In this document: one piece after another, positions 34,201 through 46,403 of the stretch
Layout of the letters: every line of letters begins with the position of its first letter
How positions within the stretch are numbered: the first letter of the stretch is position 1
From: Acanthopleura granulata
Lineage: Eukaryota > Mollusca > Polyplacophora > Chitonida > Chitonidae
NCBI GenBank assembly: GCA_016165875.1
Contig: JABBOT010000004.1
Location: forward strand, 9,152,889 to 9,216,888
Reading direction: 5' to 3'
Length of the DNA stretch: 64,000 nt
Notes under the pieces: model-generated
What the model saw: only the letters and a program-made list of their open reading frames with translations
Databases searched by the model: none
What the model was told of the DNA's origin: nothing
Program-made: the position numbers and the translations under genes

Positions 34201-37200
34201 ACACAAAATCTTTTTGTTGCATCTTTAATATGTCTGGTTGATACTTTATATTTTTATAGTTTTATACTTTATCCATTATGTATGTATTTTACAATACTTA
34301 GAAGACAAATTATTGAGCTGCGTGGTATATAGATAACCTGAATAGCACTATAATTTGAAACAATATTTGTCGTTACACATCATAGTTCATAAAGGTATTG
34401 CTTAAAGTAACTGTAGACTATGTAATCTAAAAACTAGATTAACTTTTACGTTTGGCCTTTTGGGCGGCGAATATAGCGCGTATTTATAATTGTCCTGAAA
34501 GTTTGGTTCTGAGATATATAGTGCATAATATACAACAAAGATGTTTTAAGGTCTGTTTTCAAAGTAGCTCAAAGTTAGAGAAAATGTAAGTTTTAGCGCC
34601 AAAAGTATTATCTTATGACCTTTATTTGCCTCTAAAATGCACCCTTCGGAGAACATTGTCAGGGCAAGTATGTAGTAGGCCCACATGACGCATATCAGAC
34701 TTCACATGATCCCTATTTCACGTCATTAATTGTACTCGATGACCAGGCATATTATCTCTAAATAACACTGACTTATATGGTGGCTGAGCCACGCTTCAGT
34801 GATACACGCATCCCTTGAGGGCAAAGAGACATAATATATGGATTACGTTTTTTCCCACTGTGTTCTTTTTTTACCCCACATAGTATGTAAGGCTTAAACT
34901 GTATGATTCCCTTTATGTAATTGAATTAAAGCGTGCCTCACTGCTAAACAAAAGACCTCAGTGTCTGATCTGAAACCCACATATAGGAACCAGTGGTCGG
35001 ATTATGCGCACCTTGTAGGCTACTTGGGTCTTGTAGCACAGTTTTGTCGGACAAACTCCGCTAGAATTTGAAGGCTGCCATTCAGGTTTGGAAAGAAACA
35101 GTCAGTTAAGGCTATAGTCCTGTAATATGGTTCAAAGTTTAACTTTAAAATCCTTATGGATGTGATGAACAATGCAATCCTACCTGTATGTAAATATTCA
35201 CCTTGGTTCCACGCATACATCACTCGCTAGTTATAATTTAGCAACGGATGCGCGTGAATGTATGAATACCTGCAACGAAACGATGAACCCATGTGTATCC
35301 TTTGATAAGAACAAGTTAACTAGATTTAATCGTGCTTGATTTGTTTGTATTTACAAATTCAGTACTTACTGAATCCAGGTATAATGCAACTACAGTGTGA
35401 ATAGTTATACACAAATCGGTATAAGGCCAGAGTTTCAAAAAGCGGCTTTGGCATATCGTTTCTTGTGATATCTTCATGCATTTACTTTGAATGTACATGC
35501 ATTTACTTTGCAAGAAACTTGCGCGCAAGTTTTGAATTATTATATTTTTATAGCACAAATTATTCAAAGTAAGTGTTATTTTTAATATAATAGAGCTTTA
35601 TGGAACTATCACATTGATGTTTATAAATTTTAGTTCAAAGTACTATGAACAAATTTAGAGCAGGACGAGGATTAATACTGATACATACACCTGAGGAAAG
35701 CTAACACGAGTCTCAATGTAGCCCTATAATAATTATTGAAATACAGGCCTAAATATGCTGAGAAAGTGATGTCAGAAGCATGATAATTGGAATCCTACAT
35801 GTATAAAATTCGGTTAATTTGATTTTAAATATCTCGCAATCATGTTTCGCCAAAGTTGCACTGCATGTATACGAGCTTTTCAAACATCTTAAATATGCTC
35901 ATACACACACTTTCTAAGCAAAATATACCTGCAATTCAACCATTTCGCAAGTTTGCAATGCGTTTATTCAAGCATAGTCTGAAGGCATTATTCTGTGTAG
36001 ACTCAAAATATTACACTTTTTGTGCATCCCTGGAACAGGTCCAACAAAATTAGTTTTTGTCTTCAATATGAAATTAAAAATACACTGAAAACTGCGCTTT
36101 TATATACGAAAAGGCTGAGGGATTAGGGTATATGCTTTGTGTACATAGGCCAAGCCCTGTACAAAAAGACGCAGTCGACACCAACAGATTTGTTCTGAGC
36201 AAAATCTATATAGTTGCATACAAGTTCTCTCATTTGTGTTATGTATATCGTCTCCAATGCACTCCTGGTAAACAACCACTACATATGTTCCGTATATACT
36301 ATGGAGTTGAAGACAGCTAAGATTTATTTTGTTACGTTATGTACAAAACACAGTAAGTACAGTGGAGGGTACATGTTCAATTTTGCAAACTTCTGCAAAC
36401 TTTCAATACACCATACACTTACGATCTCTCTTGATGAGTTCATATATTCATTATATGCTTATACTTTACAGGAATGTTTAGTTACAAACATATGTGAATA
36501 AATACAAATGATCATGAGTGTGCACAATATTTGAAGAAATTTGTGTCTATTCCGTTAGTAATATCGCCGGTCTAAACTATTCAGTATAAAGCTTTTAGGC
36601 ATATTGCTCAGTATTTTAATTCACGTATATATATACTTTACGAATATATTACATTATACATGTTAAACTACCTATAGAACTGTGCAGTAATAACCATCTT
36701 AGTGTTCAGCTACACCACATAACTTTCATACGTTAAAACCCTATAACATATATAGCCTTTGTAATACACTATATAGTTATTCGTGATCTTTGTTGCTGTT
36801 AGGCCTATTTGTACCTTATTTACCCAGTCGGGTGTCGTGTACAATAAAATATTTGAATCTTTAATACATATATAGTTTTAGACAGGTGCCTTCATCAAAT
36901 CTTCGAAAATTGTGTGGCAACAGATATCTAAAAACTTTGGAAAATGTTTATCTAATATATATATATATATATATATTACCAACAGTAAATAAAATGCATG
37001 TAAAACTGAGCTATATATAGGCCCTATAACTTCCCTCTGTATGTAGCGCCTGTGCAATATATCGTTTTTACGCTTTTAACTGGCTAACCAACCTAATATA
37101 AATACAGCATCTGGGATTATACAGGCAATACTATATCTATAAACATAAATCATTGCAATATTATACATGCATGCATATGTCTATGCAACGTACTTTCTCA

Positions 37201-38660
37201 GAGAATTTGTGTCAACTCACTCTAAAACTTTCAAAAGTTTTCCGGTTTAGTTACATATTAAATCAACTCAGAAAACTGAGTCGTATGACGTGGTGTATAT
37301 GGGCTTTGTGGACCCCTTTTGTAGTAGTCAGGATTGTCAATGTACCCATTCCCGCAACTTTTCTGAGTCACCAAAATAATAAGACGAGTCATTACTGCCT
37401 GAGCAAGTTTATCAGTTCGATCTGCATGCAGCGAAATATCTTTGGGCCATTCGGTCAAACTTTTCACCGCATGTGTACTCTTTGTGGAAAGCTCTGAAGA
37501 GCGCTCGGTTTCATATTGAAAATTGATTCACTTTGAGATGACAGTGGCGACTTGGAAGATATATTGTTTGTCGCTGGGACAAGCTTGTATATATACGTTT
37601 GCGTAGGTCATATAGGCCTATAGGCTTCAACTATTATACTCATGTGTTATATATACCATTTTATCCTTTTATTTAGACAAGTACATCAAGAGACATCATT
37701 TATTCAGGTGCATGCGTCAAGGATCTTTATTAGGAACTACTTTTTCCCACGAATAAAACCTAAATATTTTTACACTCTGTGACGGGTTTTATGAAACGTT
37801 TTATGTCAATGGATGTGGTAAATTATCCAACACATATAAGGTCTATATGCATGCTTGTAATTGTGCACGTCTATAGTTCTCTGTATCGCATATAACAGAT
37901 TCAGTGTATGTGCATCAGGGCGGTATATACATATATACATGCCTGCTCTGTATAACACTGATCTCGGTACTAATACGTGTATAAGAAGCCATTTTCTATA
38001 GCTTGGGACTTACCATATATATATGTACATTTATACAGACAAAATTGCATGAAATATCCAACTATACACATATAAAGTCTTACCTAACCGGAATCGCAAT
38101 GGAAATTAAAATTAATCGTGAGTTCCCATGCATGTATAAGCCTCTACTAATCCAGTGTTATTTTTTTTCTTTCCATTTAATATAACTTGTCAATGATGAC
38201 CATGCATGATCTCCAATGTTGTTCGAACTTCATGACCGCCTACACAAGCATGCAATGACTGACTTGAGCACACACACATACATGTATATGTATATATTTG
38301 TTAACCAATGTTGTGTTGGTTATCATATGAACCGATACATACATGATGAACACATGCATGCATGAATGCACTTCGTAAGACAGCATGCATCTTGTAATTC
38401 TGGTTAAAGCGATTCCCCGAGCGTCCACAATAACACGCTCTGTAAGCCGACACTATTAAATCATATTAGGTACACCCAAGAGCCGTAAGTCACGCATGAG
38501 CTAATCGGGTAATTAAATAATTCACATGTTACACGCCGACTTATGGCCTATATACCTCCATGCAATTTTGTTAAAACCCTTAGCGATTTTATAATTTTTT
38601 ATTTTTATTCTTAAAAAAATTATTACTACTATTATAATGATGATGATGATAGTATAAGTT
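34201..38660. other. AT-rich intergenic region
   Basis: No gene, RNA or recognised element was found. There are many tatata runs (for example 36955-36976) and short open frames rich in Tyr, Ile and His that look like chance. A stretch at about 34440-34830 is richer in complex sequence and may be an old unclassified repeat, but no second copy was seen in the window. Confidence 0.5.
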
Positions 38661-38662
38661 GT

Positions 38663-38664
<2 letters not shown>

Positions 38665-38744
<80 letters not shown>

Positions 38745-38777
38745 ATCTATATATATGTGTATATATATATATGTGTA

Positions 38778-38816
<39 letters not shown>

Positions 38817-38832
38817 ATATATATATATATAG
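38665..38832. repeat. Compound microsatellite: (TA)n, (GT)n, (CTAT)n
   Basis: A TA run of about 40 bp is followed by a GT run (38706-38744), mixed TA/TG, about ten CTAT tetranucleotides (38780-38815) and TA again. Confidence 0.97.
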
Positions 38833-39430
38833 GTGCTCTTCGCCAACCCAACGGAGGTATAAATATTGATATGCCCATATACCTCCATGGAAATATTTTT
38901 GAGTACAACATACATAATACATCATCAGTTGTGTGAATTGCACTCGGAAATTATCATTTGGATTGAGAGGGAGGTCTGTCTACATTATTTAATCTATCGC
39001 AATGAAACATATAATAATGCCCATATTCAGAAAGATTTGCAATCCAAAGGCTAAAATAATTTTGCACTATTCTCTTTTCTTAAGGTTCTGAAATTTGTTT
39101 TATTCATTTAACGAAAGCCAACTATCCGTTACCGGTGAATAAATTCCGTGTATAGATTATTACCTTTTTCTTATTGTGTATACATGTATAACGTACTTAT
39201 GCAAAAAGTTCTAATGTAGGTATGTATCCAATGTGGAGGACCGTCCCAAAATATTTGCTTATGAAGTTCTGTCATAAGAGTGGGCGTTTGTGTTTGAGGG
39301 AAAGTCAGAAAGGAAGTACTGAGTTGGAACGCTTTATGGTCGATAGAAGCTGTACATCTGGTTGGGGAATGTCTCCGCCCACCCGACATGCGACATGGCT
39401 TATATTCCAGGCTAAATGATTCACAAAGCA

Positions 39431-39440
39431 GTCACGTGAC
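39431..39440. promoter_or_regulatory. Palindromic E-box GTCACGTGAC
   Basis: This is a perfect 10-bp palindrome with a CACGTG core. It is identical to the site bound by bHLH-zip factors of the USF and MITF/TFE families (the CLEAR-type site). It lies about 10 bp upstream of a candidate first exon (39440-39556) of the membrane-protein gene. A tATGGCG motif at about 39452 recalls a YY1-type initiator. The regulatory role is inferred from sequence and position. Confidence 0.45.
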
Positions 39441-39556
39441 TCGGAGATGAAAATGGCGTTGGTGTGTAGAAGATAGAGCTGTTTCTAGTTTATTAAAGAC
39501 TACGCGGCTGTACACAATTGAAGCATGTTAAGTTTTAAAGGAATTGCACTCCTCAG
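39440..39556 (+). other. Candidate first exon of the CUB-like membrane-protein gene
   Basis: The stretch ends in a strong splice donor (ctcag|gtaaga at 39556/39557). It follows a palindromic E-box. It contains two ATGs: one at 39453 opens a short frame (MALVCRR, then stop), the other at 39525 opens MLSFKGIALL and runs into the donor in phase 2. It could be a 5' UTR exon or could encode the start of a signal peptide. Phase does not match the exon at 48812 directly, so another exon would have to intervene. Confidence 0.35.
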
Positions 39557-42118
39557 GTAAGAACGGAGCTTATCTTGTATTACACTGGCTTCCAATTGTT
39601 TGCTTCGGAAATTCAGTCTTGCCACACGATATGGAAACGACGGGTTTTCTGTAGGAATGCAGTGTTGTTGTTGATTCTGTCAGAAGCAACACTTTATGAT
39701 GTGACCAAATTAACAGTTATCACAGTTTCTCAGTTGGAATAGACGCTTTATTGGCGAAAAACTCGTAAAATGTTCGGATGTTGAAGTAAGAAAATAAATA
39801 CCTGACAATAATCATAATGGTAATGATAAAACAGTGACTCGCGTGTTGTTTTATTAGGCCAAAATGTCTTAAGTTTTCGTCAGAACCAGGCAGTAGTAAG
39901 TTAACAGTCACAAGCCACGTTGACACAAGGTTTTGGGACTGTTCATTTGATAGCTTCTTTGAGAATGGTAATTATATCCATGTAAATAGACTGGAATGCT
40001 TTTGATGGACTCCATGTTGTTGAATGTATGCGTTAACTTGTAATGAATGGAACATGCCTCATTTCTAATGCACTGGATCATGATTTATTGCTGGCGTGGA
40101 TTGCATGGGGTGGGTAGTAGAACCATACAAAAAAAATGCAGTCAAAGCACTGATCTTGGTGACACTGTAGCAAATGCGTTAAGTGCTCGTACAGGTGGCA
40201 GAATAGTTTAAATGTGTGTTATTATCTTCTTATGAAAATGGTGCCTTCTGTGATAATTTCTAGGGAATATAGTGAGATAATGTGTTCTGATGCAGGTGGT
40301 TAAATGACACGAGGGCAGGTGGAGGATGCCTCTCCCCCCCTCCCCCCAACACACCCCGTCCACACACAAACACAGCTTCCTTTTACTGAAATTGGCGGGG
40401 TGGCAAAGTCAATAAATTATTAAACATCAACAGAATGGGGAGTTTGCCCTTGTGTCAGAGTGTCAGCTTTTCACAAGTTGATGACGTTATATTTCCATAG
40501 ATACATGTACAATGTTTTGGATTGGGAGAGGTGATATAACGCACATTCTGTCTTTCCTGTGATTCTTGCAGAAAAATAAATAATTATAAAAAAGGACATA
40601 GAACTAAGACTAAAATCACCTGAATACATTAAATATGTGTACAGGATAGTTTGGCAGCATGCATGTTCTATGTTAATTATAGATGTATACATTGTTATTT
40701 AATCAATAATACACATTGTAGGCCATAACCTTAATACCAAAAATTCAGGGCTGCTATATAGCGAGATTCTATATTTTCAAGGACAGTCATTGTTATGTTC
40801 TTCTGAGCACTACAGGTGGGAGTCATTAGTTCTGGCTTCTAGGTCATAGCCACATGTAGGATTGTTTGGTAGTAGTGGGTTAGTGTGCACAGTGTCTGCT
40901 GTCACATACTCCTGTCATACACTTCCATAACTGCTCTGCGTCAGCTGGGCTGGGATCTAAAAGTTTAAACTATAAATATAGCTCTCATTTAGTGGTATTG
41001 TATCCCCATATAGGCTGTGAGTGTGTATATATATATACATTTTCTGCAAGAGTTTTGCCAAGTAAGGAATTCTGAAGTTCGACTGGTAATATTGATGACC
41101 TGCAGTATAAATTGATTAAGAGACAGCTCTGTGTTATCACATCATTTGTAGATATAGATTTTAATCTGAGGTGAGGAAGTGGATGAGATACTTGTGTATT
41201 GCCTACAACCTACATGTGCACGAGTGCACTGACAGTGTGTTTCAGTGTTACTGTACTGTAAAGCTGATCGTAATCTACCAGTTATCTTGTTTATAAGAAG
41301 AGACTTGAGGGCAGTTACTCACAACATATGAATGGAGTAGAGTGCTGATCACTTCAGAGCTGAAGAGGAAGTGATGTATACATGCACTTCTGTGCAGGCA
41401 CCTCAATAATTCAGAAGTTCAAATATTTATGTGGAAATGTATACATTGTAAGTAAAAACTCTTTTTGATCTCTGATTAAGCGGTCAAAACAGGAAAGCTT
41501 CATTCCTGTGTGATGTTATTTTGTGATCTATGTCTTCAAAAAAAGGTAACAACTTTAGTTTGTGGTTACATAATATTATAGAATTGTTGACATGTTGATG
41601 TCACCATTTAGTACTGCTATGTGTACATTATCGTTTTAGAGCCAATAATAAAGGCTATGCAGTCATTCACTTTAAAGGTCAAGTCAGTTCGTGAGTCAGG
41701 GAAGCAGGGCCCACTAATCTGGACTCCTAAAACTTCTTAAATCTATTCCTCATACATCCCGTCACTTTAGGGAGCTATAATCTACATAGAGCTGTCTTTT
41801 ACGAGAAAAGTTGGAAAAAATTGACTTATGATGTTTCGTGAAAGTGGCCCTTGTATATGTTAGATTGTATAACTATATACCAAGTTGCACTCTGCATGGT
41901 CAAAATGATAACCACAATCTTCTTCGGAGTTCTCTGAATTTATGTTGTGATTTCTTCATCACTTGAAGTACATGGTGTGTGATACATGTACACTCGACTT
42001 TAGGTCTTTATTTGCCAGTAAAGATTTAATAAATTTTCCTCCATTGTTGACTGTCCAGATTGCCAATTGTCCAGCAGTTCTTATATCACCATATGTGACA
42101 TATCTCTTATTTTTTCAG
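39557..42118. other. Putative intron or intergenic DNA
   Basis: No gene or element was recognised. A CT-rich patch at about 40333-40352 and AT-rich sequence make up most of it. Confidence 0.4.
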
Positions 42119-42202
42119 GGAGGTGTTGTTTACTTTAACAACTTGCATTAAAACCAGCCATGGCTGTTCCTTGGGCATACTGTAAACTAAGAGCTATGTT
42201 GC
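42119..42202 (+). other. Candidate 5' exon of the CUB-like gene
   Basis: An acceptor (ttattttttcag, ending 42118) and a donor (ttgc|gtaagt) bound this 84-bp stretch. An ATG at 42160 in a good context (gccATGG) gives 14 codons and one base, a phase that fits the exon at 48812. The short peptide MAVPWAYCKLRAML is not a convincing signal peptide. A competing candidate exon lies at 42261-42359. Confidence 0.3.
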
Positions 42203-42260
42203 GTAAGTAATATTCTGGGTAAATTCACTGTTAATATTGTCTTTCATTTCATTCTTCCAG

Positions 42261-42359
42261 TGGTGTTTAAAACGGAATGAACATAGTTTCCATCCACAAT
42301 CATCGTCATGTTGTTTGCTGTAAATTGGGTATACAAAGTATTGGGGAAGACTACCTTCT
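42261..42359 (+). other. Alternative candidate 5' exon of the CUB-like gene
   Basis: An acceptor (cattcttccag, ending 42260) and a strong donor (ttct|gtaagt) bound 99 bp. An ATG at 42308 gives MLFAVNWVYKVLGKTTF plus one base, again in the phase needed by the exon at 48812. A second ATG at 42278 is in another frame. Whether this or 42119-42202 is used cannot be decided from sequence. Confidence 0.25.
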
Positions 42360-43609
42360 GTAAGTATTAAAACAGTTCTTGTTTTTTTGACTTATCATAT
42401 CACTAATGGCGGTTGATTTTTACCTTGTTCAGATAAGAACGCATGCTGCACTCTTCCAGACAATGGTGAGAGCAGGATTATACAGTATTGTCGTAAGTTC
42501 ATATTTTCACATGAAATCTTGCGCTCACTTACATGACTAATGCCACTGGGTTGGTGTGTGGAATGCCTTGACTGCATAGTGTTAATAAATGAATGATGGA
42601 ATGAATGATTAGGGCTGAACATCACATTTAGATGTATGTAGACAATACTTCAGCCATATGGTGACCACATACGTACATGTACAAAGGCAGTGGATGGTAA
42701 GCTCTGCTTTCAGGAGCTATAAACATACCAAAATTTAAGTAATTTTTGCAACAGATTATTAGTATTCCTGAAACCAAAAAATTACATTTCTTTCTCAGTT
42801 TTTTTGTGAAAAGTGAAGATATTGATATGTGCATGTTGGGTCTTCCTTAGGTATATATTCATTAGGCATAGCCCAACCGACCCTTCCAAGAAGGCTGTAC
42901 TGAAAATTTTCATTGGTATTTTTCTCACTATGTTAATTTCTTTAAAATACCTCTCTCTTTCAAGAGCCAGAAAAAAAGAAAGAATTTCATGATAATCATC
43001 CCAATTTTTTTTAGATGGAGTGATTATATGAGAAAAATGAAGTGTGAAAGTGCATACATATAATTGATATGATGTTCATTTCATGGAACAAGCATATGAG
43101 GAAAAAAGAATGTGTAACCCTGTTACAGGGCATTCTGTTTTCTGACAGAAATTAGAAGAATTAAGGTACATGCATTTATATATAATGTGGAGCTCAACAT
43201 TTAAATATATTGTTATGCACTGTTACATAGGAGAGTCGAACACACATTGAGTAAAGTAACAAATTTACTGGACATTTCTGTAATGTGAAGCCATGAAGAC
43301 AACCGTATATGCTGAATGCTAAATGCTTAAATGCTTAAATACTTGTTTGGTGAGTTTAATGGAGCATTCAACCTGTTGATAATATTGATTGTAGGCAGTG
43401 TTAAATGGAGTTGTACTTTTATTTGCCATGTAATGTCTGCTTATGCACAATAGTTCATTTTTGCAATATTAATTATGACATAAGGGCTGAAAAATGTAAT
43501 AAAATGGAAGCAAACATTTTAACAATTCATTGTAATCTATCACTATAAATAAAAGAAAGTCAAGTTTGTCTGGATTTGGTTTCCAATAGCTCTTTCACAA
43601 GTGCTTACG

Positions 43610-44270
43610 TATTTTTAGGTGGCCCAGCACTTTGTACACTTTGTGCTGGGAAACTTATCGAAATTGTTTGAATTTTTATTATTATTATTATTCGTCCAGT
43701 GATGTTGAAAGTTTTAAGAGCTCTAAAAGAAAAGTTTTTATTGGCTGTTGAAATTCAGTGACTTTAGAAACACGGTTACGAGACAAATTTTGGCTGTTTT
43801 TGGTTAACTTTGGTCACGTGACATGGCAGCCATCTTGCATTTTGATCAAAACTTTTAAAAATCTTCTTCTCAAGAACCAACGAACGGATTTGTTTGAAAT
43901 GTGATATATACTTGTAGAGTAATCCCAGTTACAACAAGCTTGAAAAAATCTAGGACATGCATTGGAAACTTTGGAAGGTCTCCATTGGTTGAAATTATGA
44001 CGTCATAAAAAGTGTCTAATTTTGATAATGTTTTTATGTATTCTGGTGTATTTGGCAATGCTGATTCATGTGTTCATAACTTTTTGAGATATGGTGAAAA
44101 AACTTTTTTCAGTTACATAATTTCATTGGCCTGTAACTTGATAACTACGAAAACTAGAAATCAGAAACTTGTACTAAGTTGTAGCTGGAGACATGTAGTT
44201 TCTGGTATGTGCCAACGGACTTGAGCTACGAGCAATAATTTTCTTGCAAGGAATGTTAAATGACACCACC
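43610..44270. repeat. Unclassified interspersed repeat
   Basis: It begins with a hairpin (cccagcac at 43623-43630 against gtgctggg at 43643-43650), followed by a TATTAT simple run (43676-43692). Then comes a long non-coding body with tggcagccatcttgcatttt and a TGACGTCA site near 43997. The structure (terminal hairpin, internal ATT run, no frame) resembles non-coding repeats common in marine invertebrate genomes. No second copy is in the window, so the limits are approximate. Confidence 0.45.
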
Positions 44271-44449
44271 CTACTTCAGATATAGAAATGTAAGCCTGTG
44301 CATTTAACCTAGAGTATGGACGTAATTGTGTGTTACTATACATGTGTCGAAGGCGACTTGCCACATGGGTCGGCTGCCTGTAACTCAAACTGAGAAATGA
44401 ACAACTCTCCCTCCTCTCCAAAGCTATCAACTGACAACTTGTCGTATTT

Positions 44450-45745
44450 GTGTGTAAGTCAGCCCTGTTCGCAATGCATCATGGGTAATTCTCAACAATC
44501 TCATTTCCCCGACCCCTGGGCTATAACCAGTATAATATAAGTCCAAAACCACGGCACAGTGTGCGCAAAATTTCTACACACACACATGTACCTTGAGTCA
44601 ATGTGAGCCCAATAAATGGCCAAAACTCAACCATTGAAGAAATATCAAGATTTCCATATTTGGTGAACTACCAAACCGTTCACCATGTCTTTGGCCTGCT
44701 AAACTGTTTTGAAGAAAACACTACCAAATTCCGCTTATTTCTTCTAGCTATATAAACCACAATCTCCTAGTTTCATAGTCTCCTAACTTTCCTTGCCAGC
44801 TACATGCAGTCTGTCCTTGCTCGCTGTTATAACTGAACTGAAGTGAGGACACTGGAGTGGCACAGCGGTAGGACACAACGGTAGGATAATATAGTGAAAT
44901 GTACATACTTAGCCAGGTGCTCTCATTGCCAAGGCCTGACTCTGGCCATGCGTTATGCTGGTCTTCAGTACTAAAGCCATGGTACATGGTACCTGCTAGT
45001 GTAAGGTTCACATCTAGTTGACTCCCTCTCGTTTTTTGTCCTGATTTGTCTCACACTGTGTATTTTTTTTCTCTTTTTGAAATTACCTTCCAATACAATT
45101 TGTGCATGCAGGGCGTGCAGGACCGTGCCCTAGAATCATAGTGACATTTCCTCTGCCCCCAGACTATAATCAGTAAATTATAAGCCCAGAGCCATGGCAA
45201 AATATACGCAAAGTTTCTATCCACACATGTGCCTTCAGTCATTACGATCTCAATCAGTGCAACTCTTATTAGACCAAATTCCTCTGTTAAGGAAATGTGC
45301 GGGGATTTAGTTTCTGTCCAGGTCTAGATGTTACATACCCGTAAGGAAGAGACCATCTTTAGGATGCTGCACAGAAAAGTAACTACGAACCCATACGCTA
45401 TGATGTTGAACTGGGGATCTTTTTTGAAGAAAGCAACACACAACACTACTTATTTCTTCTAACTACTCAGACCAAAATTTCATGTCTTTTTATCTCCTAA
45501 CATTTCCTGTTGGCTACATGCACTGTGTTTTTGCCAGCTGTAGGACTTTGGAGGCCATAGGCTATGTTGAGCAAGTTGATATGTACATAATTTATAGACA
45601 GGTGCTTCGCCAATACCTAACACAGGACATACGCTTTGCTGGTCTTCAGTGCTAGGTGTGTTGTATATGCTACCAGGTAGTCTAAGTTTAATCAACTTGA
45701 TTCCTTTTTATTTTTAGAACTATTTCTCCCTTCTTTCTTTTTTGT
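44450..45745. repeat. Tandem segmental duplication, two units of about 650 bp
   Basis: Unit A (about 44450-45095) and unit B (about 45096-45745) share blocks in the same order. These are ctataa-cagta-a-tataag-cc (44520 against 45164), acatgt-ccttNagtca, cttatttcttcta, tctcctaac-ttcc, gctggtcttcagt-cta (about 44958 and 45640) and a gtaaggtt-like end. Divergence is substantial, so the duplication is old. A third, partial start may lie at about 45760-45830. Open frames on the minus strand in both units are similar only because of the duplication. Confidence 0.8.
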
Positions 45746-45832
45746 TATTACTATTACCAGTGCGATTTTGTACATAGAGGACATCCAGGGGCGATCCCCA
45801 GAATTTCCGTTTCCAGCAGTATTATAGAAGAG

Positions 45833-46403
45833 AGGTTAAGCAACTCATCAGTGAGATACGAGTATGAACCTTTCATGTAAGGCAGATGAAGTCGGGTCGG
45901 TGTCACAGGAAACTGTTAAGCTACTCGAGTAATGCGAGGAGGACCCATGAAGTAAATAAGACTTATTTTATATCACCAAGTCACCAGAGATATAAATCAA
46001 GAATGAAACACAGCAATATGCTTTTTGTATGTTTACAGCATTGAGTAAAGTTGCAAAATGGCAGCTCCATACAGTAGAGTATCAGTATGCCTATGTCGCT
46101 CATTGTAGCCTTGCAACACATGTAACTGACTAGTAACGCTTACTTGGCTTAATTTCTTCTTTTGCAATTCAAAAATTCGTGCTTACGATAGTAATGCAGT
46201 GCTTCAAGAGTAGGTCGTTCCCATTTTTATTTCTCATTTAAACAGATAAAACCGCCAAATATTGACTCGGAAATTCATAATGAGAAAGTGCTGCTCACCT
46301 CATAAAAAAACAAGCAAAAGGCCCGACCTAGATTTGCCAAGCATGATGTCACACACAAATAATGATGACGTCACTCGTATGTCGTTTACGAGTTGCTTAA
46401 CCT
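45833..46403. mobile_element. MITE (571 bp) with 31-bp terminal inverted repeats
   Basis: The left end 45833-45863 and right end 46373-46403 are inverted repeats matching at 26 of 31 positions, both starting aggttaagcaactc outward-in and ending with tacgagt. The interior has no transposase frame. A clear target-site duplication was not found, so the superfamily is not assigned. It lies in a presumed 5' intron of the CUB-like gene. Confidence 0.8.

Noticed and set aside
38709..38936. Open frame made of Cys-Val and Ile-Tyr repeats
   Set aside because: Translation of GT, TA and CTAT microsatellites.
44161..45695. Three minus-strand frames of 63-89 codons, two of them similar to each other
   Set aside because: Their similarity follows from the tandem DNA duplication; there is no start, splice or family evidence.
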